In this document: in pieces, positions 1 through 4,395 of the stretch
Position numbering within the stretch: position 1 is the first letter of the stretch
How the letters are laid out: each line of letters begins with the position of its first letter
NCBI GenBank assembly: GCA_963640395.1
Contig: CAVHZH010000113.1
Span: forward strand, 1 to 5,945
DNA: 5,945 bases
Reading direction: 5' to 3'
Origin: W0P33-017 sp963640395
Lineage (GTDB): Bacteria; Bacillota; Clostridia; Lachnospirales; Lachnospiraceae
Translations under genes and position numbers: made by a program
The notes under the pieces: generated by a model
Database searches by the model: none
Seen by the model: only the letters and a program-made list of their open reading frames with translations
What the model was told of the DNA's origin: nothing

Positions 1-72
1 CGGATACGCCACACCGACGAAATGCGAAGCATTTTGGAGGTTGGCTCTGAACAGACTAAAATTTATTCATAG
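1..72 (+). other. Possible 3' end of a gene cut by the window edge
   Basis: Frame 1 is open from the first base to a TAG at 70-72 and would encode a 23-residue tail ending in EQTKIYS. I do not recognise it. Another plus frame is also open here and continues past position 160, so openness alone is weak evidence. If real, the gene would be convergent with the MATE gene, whose stop lies only a few bases away. A small hairpin (AAATGC-GAA-GCATTT, 20-34) lies inside the stretch. It has no T-run on either strand and so is not a terminator. Confidence 0.2.
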
Positions 73-76
73 GATA

Positions 77-1414
77 TTACCTGATTGGCTTTCGGATGAC
101 AAAGCCAATCAGCACAAGAAAGATCGTCAGTATCCATGAAAGCGGGAAAGCGCCATACAGAATACTCAACTGGCGATATTGTCTGAAAACCGTATAGATC
201 CAGATGATACGAAAGCAGCAGGTTCCTAGGATGGTAGCAGCCGCCGGGTATAAGGAATGTCCGGTACCTCTTAATACCCCCGCCGGAATCTCATAAAAGC
301 TGCACAGCGGTTCAAAAAAGAGAATGCACATCATGCGAAGCAGGGTATTCTGTATCACCGCCTGCTCCGTGGAGAAAAATCCTGCAAAAAATCCCCGGAA
401 TATAATGAGCGGTTCAATGATTATCAGACTGCTCAAAACAGAGAAGATCATACATACCCAGATGATTTTTTTACATCGTTTCTTATGCCCGGCAGAATGA
501 TTCTGGCTCGTAAAGGTCGTTGCAGTCTGACCGAATGCTGTGATCACATAATAAGCAAGGTATTCAAGGTTCATGGCGATCGTACTGCCTGCGATGGCAG
601 AAGCGCCAAAGCTGTTTACAGAGGCCTGTACAAAGATATTGGCAAAACAAAAAACAGCGCCTTGAATTGCCGAGGGAACTCCAATCTTTAGAATCTCTGC
701 GATATGGCTGGCAGAGATCTCCTGTCTGGAAAAGAAAAAAGAAAATGCCGGGATGTCCTTTTTTAGCCGGAAAATCATAAGGAACGCAGAGAGCATCGTA
801 GCGATCACGGTAGCAGCAGCGACCCCTAAGACACCGAGCCGGAACCACACGACAAACATGAGATTCAAAAGAACATTTGCGATTCCGGACAGTGTGAGCG
901 CAAAAAACGGATAGCGGCTGTTTCCGTAAGCCCGGAGCACTGCCGCGGCAAAATCGTAGACGATCAGAAACGGATAACCGATAAAATACACCCGGAGATA
1001 AACAATGGCGGTAGCAAGGATCTCAGATGGCGTCTGAATGAGCATCAGCAGCGGAGCGGAAATACATTGCCCGATCACCAGACCGGCTATACCTACGATG
1101 GCAGCCAGCAGCATTGCCGATCGAAGCATGGATGTCATAGGCTGATCTTTGCGCTGTCCGAGCTGGCGCGCAATGAGCACGTTTACACCGACAGATAGTC
1201 CGGACGACAGAGATACGATCAAAGCGATGATCTCGCCGTTCGTGCCTACGGCAGCAAGAGAAGCCGATGTATCAAAAAAACCGACGATCGCGGTATCGGC
1301 AGCGTTAAATAATTGCTGCAGCATACTGCTGAGGGCAATAGGAATCGTAAAAAGAAGAATGCTCTTGTATAATGATCCGGTCAGCATGTCTATATTTTTT
1401 GTCTTGTAATGCAT
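77..1414 (-). CDS. MATE family multidrug/cation antiporter
   Basis: This is an inner-membrane efflux pump of the MATE family, which exports drugs or other organic cations in exchange for Na+ or H+. The 445-residue product has the family's usual length and the expected run of about twelve hydrophobic segments in two halves. The N-terminus is typical: residues 10-14 MLTGS, then a first membrane helix, then LQQLFNAADTAIVG at about 32-45, close to the conserved LQQLYNxxDtiiVG signature. The second half begins near the segment KIGVPSAIQGAVF. I chose the ATG at 1414 over an in-frame ATG at 1438 because GAAAGGA (1424-1430) sits nine bases upstream of it, and because a TATAAT box at 1447-1452 would leave the 1438 start almost leaderless. 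It is divergent from a LysR regulator, a common arrangement for a regulated pump. The substrate cannot be read from the sequence. Confidence 0.93.
   Translation of the reverse strand: MHYKTKNIDMLTGSLYKSILLFTIPIALSSMLQQLFNAADTAIVGFFDTSASLAAVGTNGEIIALIVSLSSGLSVGVNVLIARQLGQRKDQPMTSMLRSAMLLAAIVGIAGLVIGQCISAPLLMLIQTPSEILATAIVYLRVYFIGYPFLIVYDFAAAVLRAYGNSRYPFFALTLSGIANVLLNLMFVVWFRLGVLGVAAATVIATMLSAFLMIFRLKKDIPAFSFFFSRQEISASHIAEILKIGVPSAIQGAVFCFANIFVQASVNSFGASAIAGSTIAMNLEYLAYYVITAFGQTATTFTSQNHSAGHKKRCKKIIWVCMIFSVLSSLIIIEPLIIFRGFFAGFFSTEQAVIQNTLLRMMCILFFEPLCSFYEIPAGVLRGTGHSLYPAAATILGTCCFRIIWIYTVFRQYRQLSILYGAFPLSWILTIFLVLIGFVIRKPIR
81..112. repeat. Perfect 12-bp inverted repeat at the 3' end of the MATE gene
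   Basis: CTGATTGGCTTT (81-92) and AAAGCCAATCAG (101-112) are exact reverse complements around an 8-base loop. The repeat lies inside the last codons of the MATE gene and ends just before its stop. On the minus strand it is followed by TAATATCCTATG rather than a T-run, so it is not a canonical intrinsic terminator. It could still block 3' exonucleases on the transcript. Confidence 0.6.
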
Positions 1415-1439
1415 ATATTCCAATCCTTTCAAAATCATC

Positions 1440-1475
1440 TTGCATTATTATAATCCAATTATTACAATGAAAAAA
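1440..1475 (-). promoter_or_regulatory. Probable MATE gene promoter
   Basis: On the minus strand a perfect TATAAT occupies 1447-1452 and would place the transcription start near 1440, giving a leader of about 25 bases to the ATG at 1414. The position 17 bases upstream is only a T-rich stretch (about 1470-1475), which is a poor -35 box. A good -10 with a poor -35 fits a promoter that needs an activator, here plausibly the divergent LysR protein. Confidence 0.5.
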
Positions 1476-1487
1476 ACGAATATATTC
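1450..1487. promoter_or_regulatory. Candidate LysR operators (two palindromes)
   Basis: The divergent gap holds ATAAT-CCA-ATTAT (1450-1462), which overlaps the MATE -10 region, and the perfect palindrome GAATATATTC (1478-1487). Their centres are about 26-27 bp apart. LysR proteins usually bind a T-N11-A dyad plus a second site near the target promoter, and T1449/A1461 fits that spacing. The region is AT-rich, so short palindromes also arise by chance. Confidence 0.4.
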
Positions 1488-1517
1488 AATAAATAGTATC
1501 GAAAAAAGGAATGCAAA

Positions 1518-2402
1518 ATGGATAATAATTTACTAAAATATCTTGCATTTGTAGAAACGGTGGACAAAGGGAGCTTTACGAAAGCCGCCGACAGCCTGAA
1601 TTATGCACAGTCCTCTGTCAGCAAGATGATCGCAGATCTGGAAAAGGAATGGGGGATTTCCCTGTTACAGCGGAATAAAAAGGGAGTATGCCTGACATCC
1701 TCCGGCGAACAGCTTTTGCCTTATGCAAGAAAAATAGTCAGTGACCTTGAAGAAATGCAGCAAAAAATTCATGCGATCAATGGCATTCAAAGCGGTACGG
1801 TCAGGATCGGCACATTTTCCAGTGTAGCGATCCACTGGCTGCCTGATATATTTTTGAAGTTTCAAGGGGACTATCCGGGGATTGATTATGAGATGCTTTT
1901 AGGGGATTATGACGAGGTAGAAAAATGGATTGCTGAGGGGCGTGTAGACTGCGGTTTTCTGCGGCTGCCCTCAGACCGGCAGTTTGATGTCATTTCCTTG
2001 CATCAGGATGAATATAAGGCGGTGCTGCCGGTGGATCATCCACTTGCCCAAAAGGAAATACTGGACTATAATGATCTGAATGGACAGCCCTTTTTGCTGT
2101 TGGAGCATGGAGGCAAGACGGAAGTATCGGAATTGCTGGAAAAGTATCGGGTACACCCCAATATCCGTTTTACAACATGGGAAGATTACGCGATCATGGC
2201 AATGGTTGAAAAGGGTCTGGGGATCGGCGTGCTGCCGGAACTGATTTTAAAGCGTATCCCATATCAGGTAGCGATCCGGCCATTTCGGACACCGTATTTC
2301 AGGGAGATCGTGCTGGCAATGAAGGATCGGAAAAAAATGGCTCCCGCGGTTGAAAAATTTATAGAATATTGTACCTGTGAAGGTACTGAACAGACAATAT
2401 GA
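1518..2402 (+). CDS. LysR family transcriptional regulator
   Basis: The product is a DNA-binding regulator of the LysR type, 294 residues long, which is the normal family length. The winged helix-turn-helix spans about residues 1-62, with the recognition region GSFTKAADSLNYAQSSVSK at 18-36 and the wing ending in LTSSGEQLL (59-67). A linker helix follows (YARKIVSDLEEMQQKI), and a periplasmic-binding-like effector domain runs from about residue 92 (SGTVRIGTFSS) to the end. AAAGGA at 1505-1510 lies seven bases before the ATG. The gene is divergent from the MATE pump and probably controls it, and perhaps itself, through the shared 103-bp gap. The inducer is unknown. The stop falls 14 bases before a foldback element whose central hairpin may end the transcript. 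Confidence 0.95.
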   Translation: MDNNLLKYLAFVETVDKGSFTKAADSLNYAQSSVSKMIADLEKEWGISLLQRNKKGVCLTSSGEQLLPYARKIVSDLEEMQQKIHAINGIQSGTVRIGTFSSVAIHWLPDIFLKFQGDYPGIDYEMLLGDYDEVEKWIAEGRVDCGFLRLPSDRQFDVISLHQDEYKAVLPVDHPLAQKEILDYNDLNGQPFLLLEHGGKTEVSELLEKYRVHPNIRFTTWEDYAIMAMVEKGLGIGVLPELILKRIPYQVAIRPFRTPYFREIVLAMKDRKKMAPAVEKFIEYCTCEGTEQTI

Positions 2403-2415
2403 ATGTGTCAGTACA

Positions 2416-2580
2416 CTAGTACAGCGATTTCTAAATAACTATCCCAATAACTTGCCTGTTTTTCCGACTGCACATACCAAAAAGCCTCGCCGTAGCCCAC
2501 TACGCCTGCGTTTTTTGATATGCACATTCAAAAAAACATTCTACGTTTTTGGTCTAGTTATTTATGAAACGCTGTACTAG
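2416..2580. mobile_element. 165-bp MITE-like foldback element
   Basis: The two ends (2416-2441 and 2555-2580) are 26-bp inverted repeats. Eleven outer bases (CTAGTACAGCG) and nine inner bases (AAATAACTA) match exactly, separated by a diverged 6-base patch. The outermost four bases on both sides are CTAG, so the element may instead be TACAGCG...CGCTGTA flanked by a CTAG target duplication. CTAG is self-complementary, which makes the two readings indistinguishable here. Almost the whole interior pairs on nearly the same axis (centre near 2498), so the element folds as one long imperfect hairpin. It encodes no transposase and would need one supplied in trans. A frame open across its left end (from 2377) is an artefact. 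Confidence 0.75.
2478..2517 (+). terminator. Central hairpin of the foldback element, terminator-like
   Basis: CGTAG (2491-2495) and CTACG (2500-2504) pair around a CCCA loop. The stem continues in register with alternating mismatches to CCAAAAAGC (2477-2485) against the stretch starting at G2510 and the T6 run at 2511-2516. An A-tract before and a T-tract after is the layout of a bidirectional intrinsic terminator. It could end lysR transcription, because nothing else between the lysR stop and the next gene looks like a terminator. Confidence 0.45.
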
Positions 2581-2604
2581 AAGGGAAATGGCTGGGAAAA
2601 AATT

Positions 2605-2853
2605 ATGACAGAACAAATGAAAAGAAGCTGTATTGACTGTGGAGTAGGAAATTGTGACCATATGGATAAAACATATCCCGGCTTTTGTCTGACTACAAAT
2701 ATGGATCAGAATTTAAAACAGGAATCGATTGATGAATATCATGATGAAGAAAATAAAAAAATCATGCCTGCTGCAGAAGTGGAGTATGAGAATTATTGTA
2801 AAATGACACGTTGGGAATTTGCTGCTTCGCAGCGCAAATCCGGTGCGGCATGA
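2605..2853 (+). pseudogene. Truncated DUF1847 cysteine-rich protein (N-terminal part)
   Basis: The first ~65 of 82 residues look like the start of DUF1847 proteins, a family of about 200 residues described as probable metal binders of unknown function. The cysteines fall in the pattern CIDCGVGNC (about 9-17) and PGFCLTT, followed by an acidic stretch, then AAEVEYENYCKMTR. Family members normally continue after MTR with a helix and a glycine-rich core. Here the frame turns into WEFAASQRKSGAA and stops, and I find no sign of the missing part in the other plus frames. The change coincides with a small hairpin (GCTGC-TTC-GCAGC, 2821-2833), suggesting a deletion or a small insertion. The ribosome site is weak (GGGAAAA, 2594-2600), and the foldback element ends only 24 bases upstream. 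The family call is from memory. The short protein could still be made. Confidence 0.6.
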
Positions 2854-2957
2854 AGTTCGTAGGGACTACGGTTATCTATGCCTATCTGCAGGCTGTGGGA
2901 GTCATTTATTCCCATGAGGAGGGCTGCTTTTTAGCGCACATATATAAAAATGGGTGA
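2850..2957 (+). CDS. Possible 35-residue small protein or gene remnant
   Basis: An ATG overlaps the stop of the truncated DUF1847 gene in an ATGA junction, and the frame runs 35 codons to TGA at 2955-2957. The product starts MKFVGTTVIYAYLQAVGV and ends in HIYKNG. It is moderately hydrophobic at the start. I do not recognise it. There is no good ribosome site of its own, so expression would depend on coupling to the gene before it. It may be debris left by the event that truncated that gene. Confidence 0.2.
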   Translation: MKFVGTTVIYAYLQAVGVIYSHEEGCFLAHIYKNG

Positions 2958-2962
2958 AAAGA

Positions 2963-2991
2963 TTTCCACATGGCGTTTATTGTGGTATCAT
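2963..2991 (+). promoter_or_regulatory. Promoter for the HD-domain gene
   Basis: TTTCCA (2963-2968) and TATCAT (2986-2991) are separated by exactly 17 bases. The -10 is preceded by TGTGG, in the style of low-GC Gram-positive promoters (GTGGTAtnATAG). A second TATCAT copy follows at 2994-2999. The start codon is about 40 bases downstream. Confidence 0.5.
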
Positions 2992-3035
2992 AGTATCATT
3001 ACTTACTATATAGATAGGAAAGGCTGGAAGAACAT

Positions 3036-3635
3036 ATGGAATACATCGAGAGAAACAAAGCACTGGAATTGTTAAAGCAGTACAATAAAGACCCGTTTCA
3101 CCTGCAGCACGCGCTGACTGTGGAGGCTGTGATGAAATGGTATGCGAAGGAATTAGGCTACGGTGATGATGCGGAATACTGGGGCATCGTCGGTCTGCTG
3201 CATGATATTGATTTTGAGCTTTATCCGGCGGAGCATTGCCTGAAAGCACCGGAGCTGCTGCGCGCAGGCGGCGTGGGAGAGGATATGATCCATGCAGTCT
3301 GCTCACACGGCTATGGCATCACGGTGGGCTGCGGCGCTACGATCGACGTAGAGCCGGTGCATGAGATGGAAAAGGTGCTGTTTGCGGCGGATGAGCTGAC
3401 CGGGCTGATCTGGGCTGCCGCATTGATGCGCCCGTCCAAGAGCACAAAGGATATGGAGCTGAAATCCCTGAAAAAGAAATATAAATCAAAGGGCTTTGCT
3501 GCTGGCTGCGACCGCGGTGTGATCGAGCGAGGAGCAGAGCAGTTAGGCTGGGAGCTGGAAAAGCTGCTCACGATGACCTTGCAGGCGATGGCGGCATCTG
3601 AGGATGAGATTCAGGCGCAGATAGAAAATTTATAG
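3036..3635 (+). CDS. HD-domain metal-dependent phosphohydrolase
   Basis: This 199-residue cytoplasmic protein has the HD-superfamily metal-binding residues in order: H25 (LQHALTVEAV), H56-D57 (GLLHDIDFE) and D119 (FAADELTG), with another candidate ligand at H91 (CSHGYG). HD proteins hydrolyse phosphoester bonds in nucleotides or related molecules, but the sequence does not show which substrate this single-domain member uses. It resembles the small stand-alone HDIG/HD hydrolases common in Clostridia. No signal peptide or membrane segment is present. The start is supported by GGAAG (3026-3030) five bases upstream, with AGGAAAGG a little further away. It has its own promoter and a long hairpin after the stop, so it looks monocistronic or only loosely linked to the next gene. 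Confidence 0.88.
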   Translation: MEYIERNKALELLKQYNKDPFHLQHALTVEAVMKWYAKELGYGDDAEYWGIVGLLHDIDFELYPAEHCLKAPELLRAGGVGEDMIHAVCSHGYGITVGCGATIDVEPVHEMEKVLFAADELTGLIWAAALMRPSKSTKDMELKSLKKKYKSKGFAAGCDRGVIERGAEQLGWELEKLLTMTLQAMAASEDEIQAQIENL

Positions 3636-3639
3636 GATA

Positions 3640-3715
3640 GTGGTCGCAGCTCCCCTAAGCAACATGTGATTGGGGCTGTGGACACAGCCCTCAATCACAT
3701 GCCTCGAAATACCAC
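3640..3715 (+). other. Long hairpin region with alternative pairings
   Basis: CATGTGATTG plus GGGCTGTG (3663-3680) pairs with CACAGCCC and CAATCACATG (3683-3701), with a single bulged T at 3691, giving an 18-bp stem. GTGGT (3640-3644) and ACCAC (3711-3715) can close it from outside. There is no T-run, so it is not a standard terminator. Upstream, CAGCTCCCC (3647-3655) is an imperfect copy of the right arm and can compete for GGGGCTG (3672-3678). It lies between the HD gene and the zinc-ribbon gene, whose ribosome site follows at 3724-3730. Confidence 0.55.
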
Positions 3716-3737
3716 ATAAAAATAAAGGAGATAAACG

Positions 3738-3965
3738 ATGAATAATATTGAAGAAATGTTAGAAATCCATGATTGCCCGCTGTGTGATGGCGGTGCATTG
3801 CTTGAGGAGGAAACAGGAGGCGGCTATTATGTCATGTGTCTGGAGTGCGGCTGCCATTCGGTAACGATTGATTTCCACTCAGAGGAGGAACGTCTGGATG
3901 CGGCAAAACGGACAGTCCTGCTGTGGAATACCGGAAAAGTGATTTCCAGCAACCCCGGAGAATAA
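3738..3965 (+). CDS. Small zinc-ribbon protein, Lar-like
   Basis: This 75-residue protein has two cysteine knuckles, CPLC (13-16) and CLEC (34-37), which would bind one zinc ion, and ends its core with an ALxxWN-type motif (TVLLWNTG, 59-66). That order (CPxC, about 17 residues, CxxC, then a W-N pair) is the layout of the Lar family, named for restriction alleviation by the Rac prophage protein, and of related zinc-ribbon proteins in phages and Firmicutes. Function in this family outside prophages is mostly untested, and nothing nearby looks like a phage or a restriction system. AAAGGAG (3724-3730) lies seven bases before the ATG, an excellent ribosome site. No membrane segment is seen. Confidence 0.7.
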   Translation: MNNIEEMLEIHDCPLCDGGALLEEETGGGYYVMCLECGCHSVTIDFHSEEERLDAAKRTVLLWNTGKVISSNPGE

Positions 3966-3988
3966 ATGGCTCACAGTTACCAAATATT

Positions 3989-4002
3989 CTATAAATTTAT
4001 AG
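3989..4002. promoter_or_regulatory. 14-bp perfect palindrome, candidate operator
   Basis: CTATAAATTTATAG is an exact 14-bp palindrome lying just upstream of a TTGACA box (4011-4016). Its position suits an operator or an activator site for the transcript that starts near 4040. AT-rich palindromes of this size can also occur by chance. Confidence 0.35.
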
Positions 4003-4010
4003 TAGCGGAA

Positions 4011-4036
4011 TTGACAGAATAGTGGTACAATAGAAT
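4011..4036 (+). promoter_or_regulatory. Promoter boxes with abnormal spacing, before the tRNA region
   Basis: A perfect -35 box TTGACA (4011-4016) is followed by TGGTACAAT (4023-4031), a textbook extended -10, but with only nine bases between the hexamers. A second -10-like TAGAAT (4031-4036) is 14 bases from TTGACA, still short. The most likely working reading is an extended -10 promoter using TACAAT with little -35 help, starting near 4038-4043. Confidence 0.45.
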
Positions 4037-4040
4037 AAGG

Positions 4041-4140
4041 TTATCCGTTCGATGAGAGGGCGGTTGCTTGCAGCCGTCTAATCCACGACACTTTTTTCTA
4101 TAGCGTAGGCTGGGCGGTGCATTCGTGTGATTGCGGATAA
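4041..4140 (+). ncRNA. Candidate structured RNA upstream of tRNA-Gly
   Basis: TTATCCG (4041-4047) and CGGATAA (4134-4140) close a domain of 100 bases. Inside, GGCGGTTGC (4059-4067) pairs with GCAGCCGTC (4070-4078), and CACGA (4084-4088) pairs with TCGTG (4123-4127), giving a three-way-junction-like shape. The domain starts right at the expected transcription start and ends four bases before the tRNA. I checked by eye for T-box, SAM, TPP, purine, glycine, fluoride, guanidine and c-di-GMP signatures and see none. It may be a tRNA leader, a stand-alone small RNA or an unknown regulatory RNA. Confidence 0.45.
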
Positions 4141-4144
4141 TTGT

Positions 4145-4215
4145 GCAGGGTTAGTACATCGGTAGTACATCAGCTTCCCAAGCTGAGGAGGCGGGTTCGA
4201 TTCCCGTACCCTGCT
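4145..4215 (+). tRNA. tRNA-Gly (anticodon CCC)
   Basis: A complete cloverleaf of 71 bases is present. The acceptor GCAGGGT (4145-4151) pairs with ACCCTGC (4208-4214), with U as discriminator at 4215. The D arm is GTAC/GTAC around ATCGGTA (4154-4168). The anticodon stem TCAGC/GCTGA encloses TTCCCAA with anticodon CCC at 4177-4179. The T arm is GCGGG-TTCGATT-CCCGT (4191-4207). The CCA end is not encoded. It reads GGG codons and would decode alongside other glycine tRNAs elsewhere. T's follow directly (4215-4219). Confidence 0.96.
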
Positions 4216-4216
4216 T

Positions 4217-4262
4217 TTTGTGTGCAATAAGAAAATTTGATGAATTTCCTATTGCACACAAA
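4217..4262. repeat. 13-bp perfect inverted repeat directly after the tRNA
   Basis: TTTGTGTGCAATA (4217-4229) and TATTGCACACAAA (4250-4262) are exact reverse complements. The pairing extends inward (AAAATT against AATTT) with one or two bulges, so about 19 bp can form around a TGATG loop. It begins within the T-run after the tRNA 3' end. It may serve tRNA transcript termination or 3' processing, or be one arm of a dispersed palindromic repeat. Confidence 0.65.
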
Positions 4263-4350
4263 GCCCTCCGGGCAGGATCGCACTGCGGCGGAAATGTAGA
4301 TGTCGCCAAAGCGACCCGCCGCAGGCGGAGAATCCTGCAAAGCAGGATTC
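4263..4350 (+). promoter_or_regulatory. Multi-helix leader with mutually exclusive pairings (attenuator candidate)
   Basis: In order, a small hairpin GCCC-TCC-GGGC (4263-4273) overlaps GCAGGAT (4272-4278). Next comes a strong stem CTGCGGCGG (4283-4291) with CCGCCGCAG (4316-4324), topped by GTCGC-CAAA-GCGAC (4302-4315) with a ten-base 5' bulge. Then ATCCTGC (4332-4338) can pair back with GCAGGAT (4272-4278), closing the domain as a P1-like stem, or forward with GCAGGAT (4342-4348), forming the terminator. It sits 5' of the nitroreductase gene. I do not recognise a known riboswitch family. A repeat element with coincidental symmetry is the chief alternative. Confidence 0.45.
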
Positions 4351-4355
4351 TTTCT
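4329..4355 (+). terminator. Intrinsic terminator or attenuator hairpin
   Basis: AGAATCCTGC (4329-4338) and GCAGGATTCT (4342-4351) form a perfect 10-bp stem with an AAA loop, followed by TTCT. The T-tract is short, so efficiency may be modest. It lies between tRNA-Gly and the nitroreductase ribosome site. Confidence 0.6.
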
Positions 4356-4395
4356 GTACCAATAATAACAAGCGAATGACAGGGAGGCAATGAGT

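Noticed and set aside
485..848. Frames on both strands inside the MATE gene
   Set aside because: They are shadows of a clear 445-residue membrane protein and lack ribosome sites or recognisable domains.
1415..1438. Upstream ATG at 1438 as the MATE start
   Set aside because: It would place the GAAAGGA ribosome site within the coding region and leave almost no leader after the TATAAT box. The ATG at 1414 has correct spacing.
2377..2580. 67-codon plus-strand frame overlapping the end of lysR
   Set aside because: It is open only because the foldback element lacks stops in that frame. Its composition is not protein-like and its stop is the element's terminal CTAG.
3966..4022. 18-codon frame directly after the zinc-ribbon gene
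   Set aside because: It is too short, has no ribosome site, and overlaps the palindrome and the promoter boxes.
3966..4390. T-box leader
   Set aside because: There is no UGGNACC-type T-box sequence, the tRNA is itself encoded within the region, and the downstream gene is neither a synthetase nor an amino-acid transporter.
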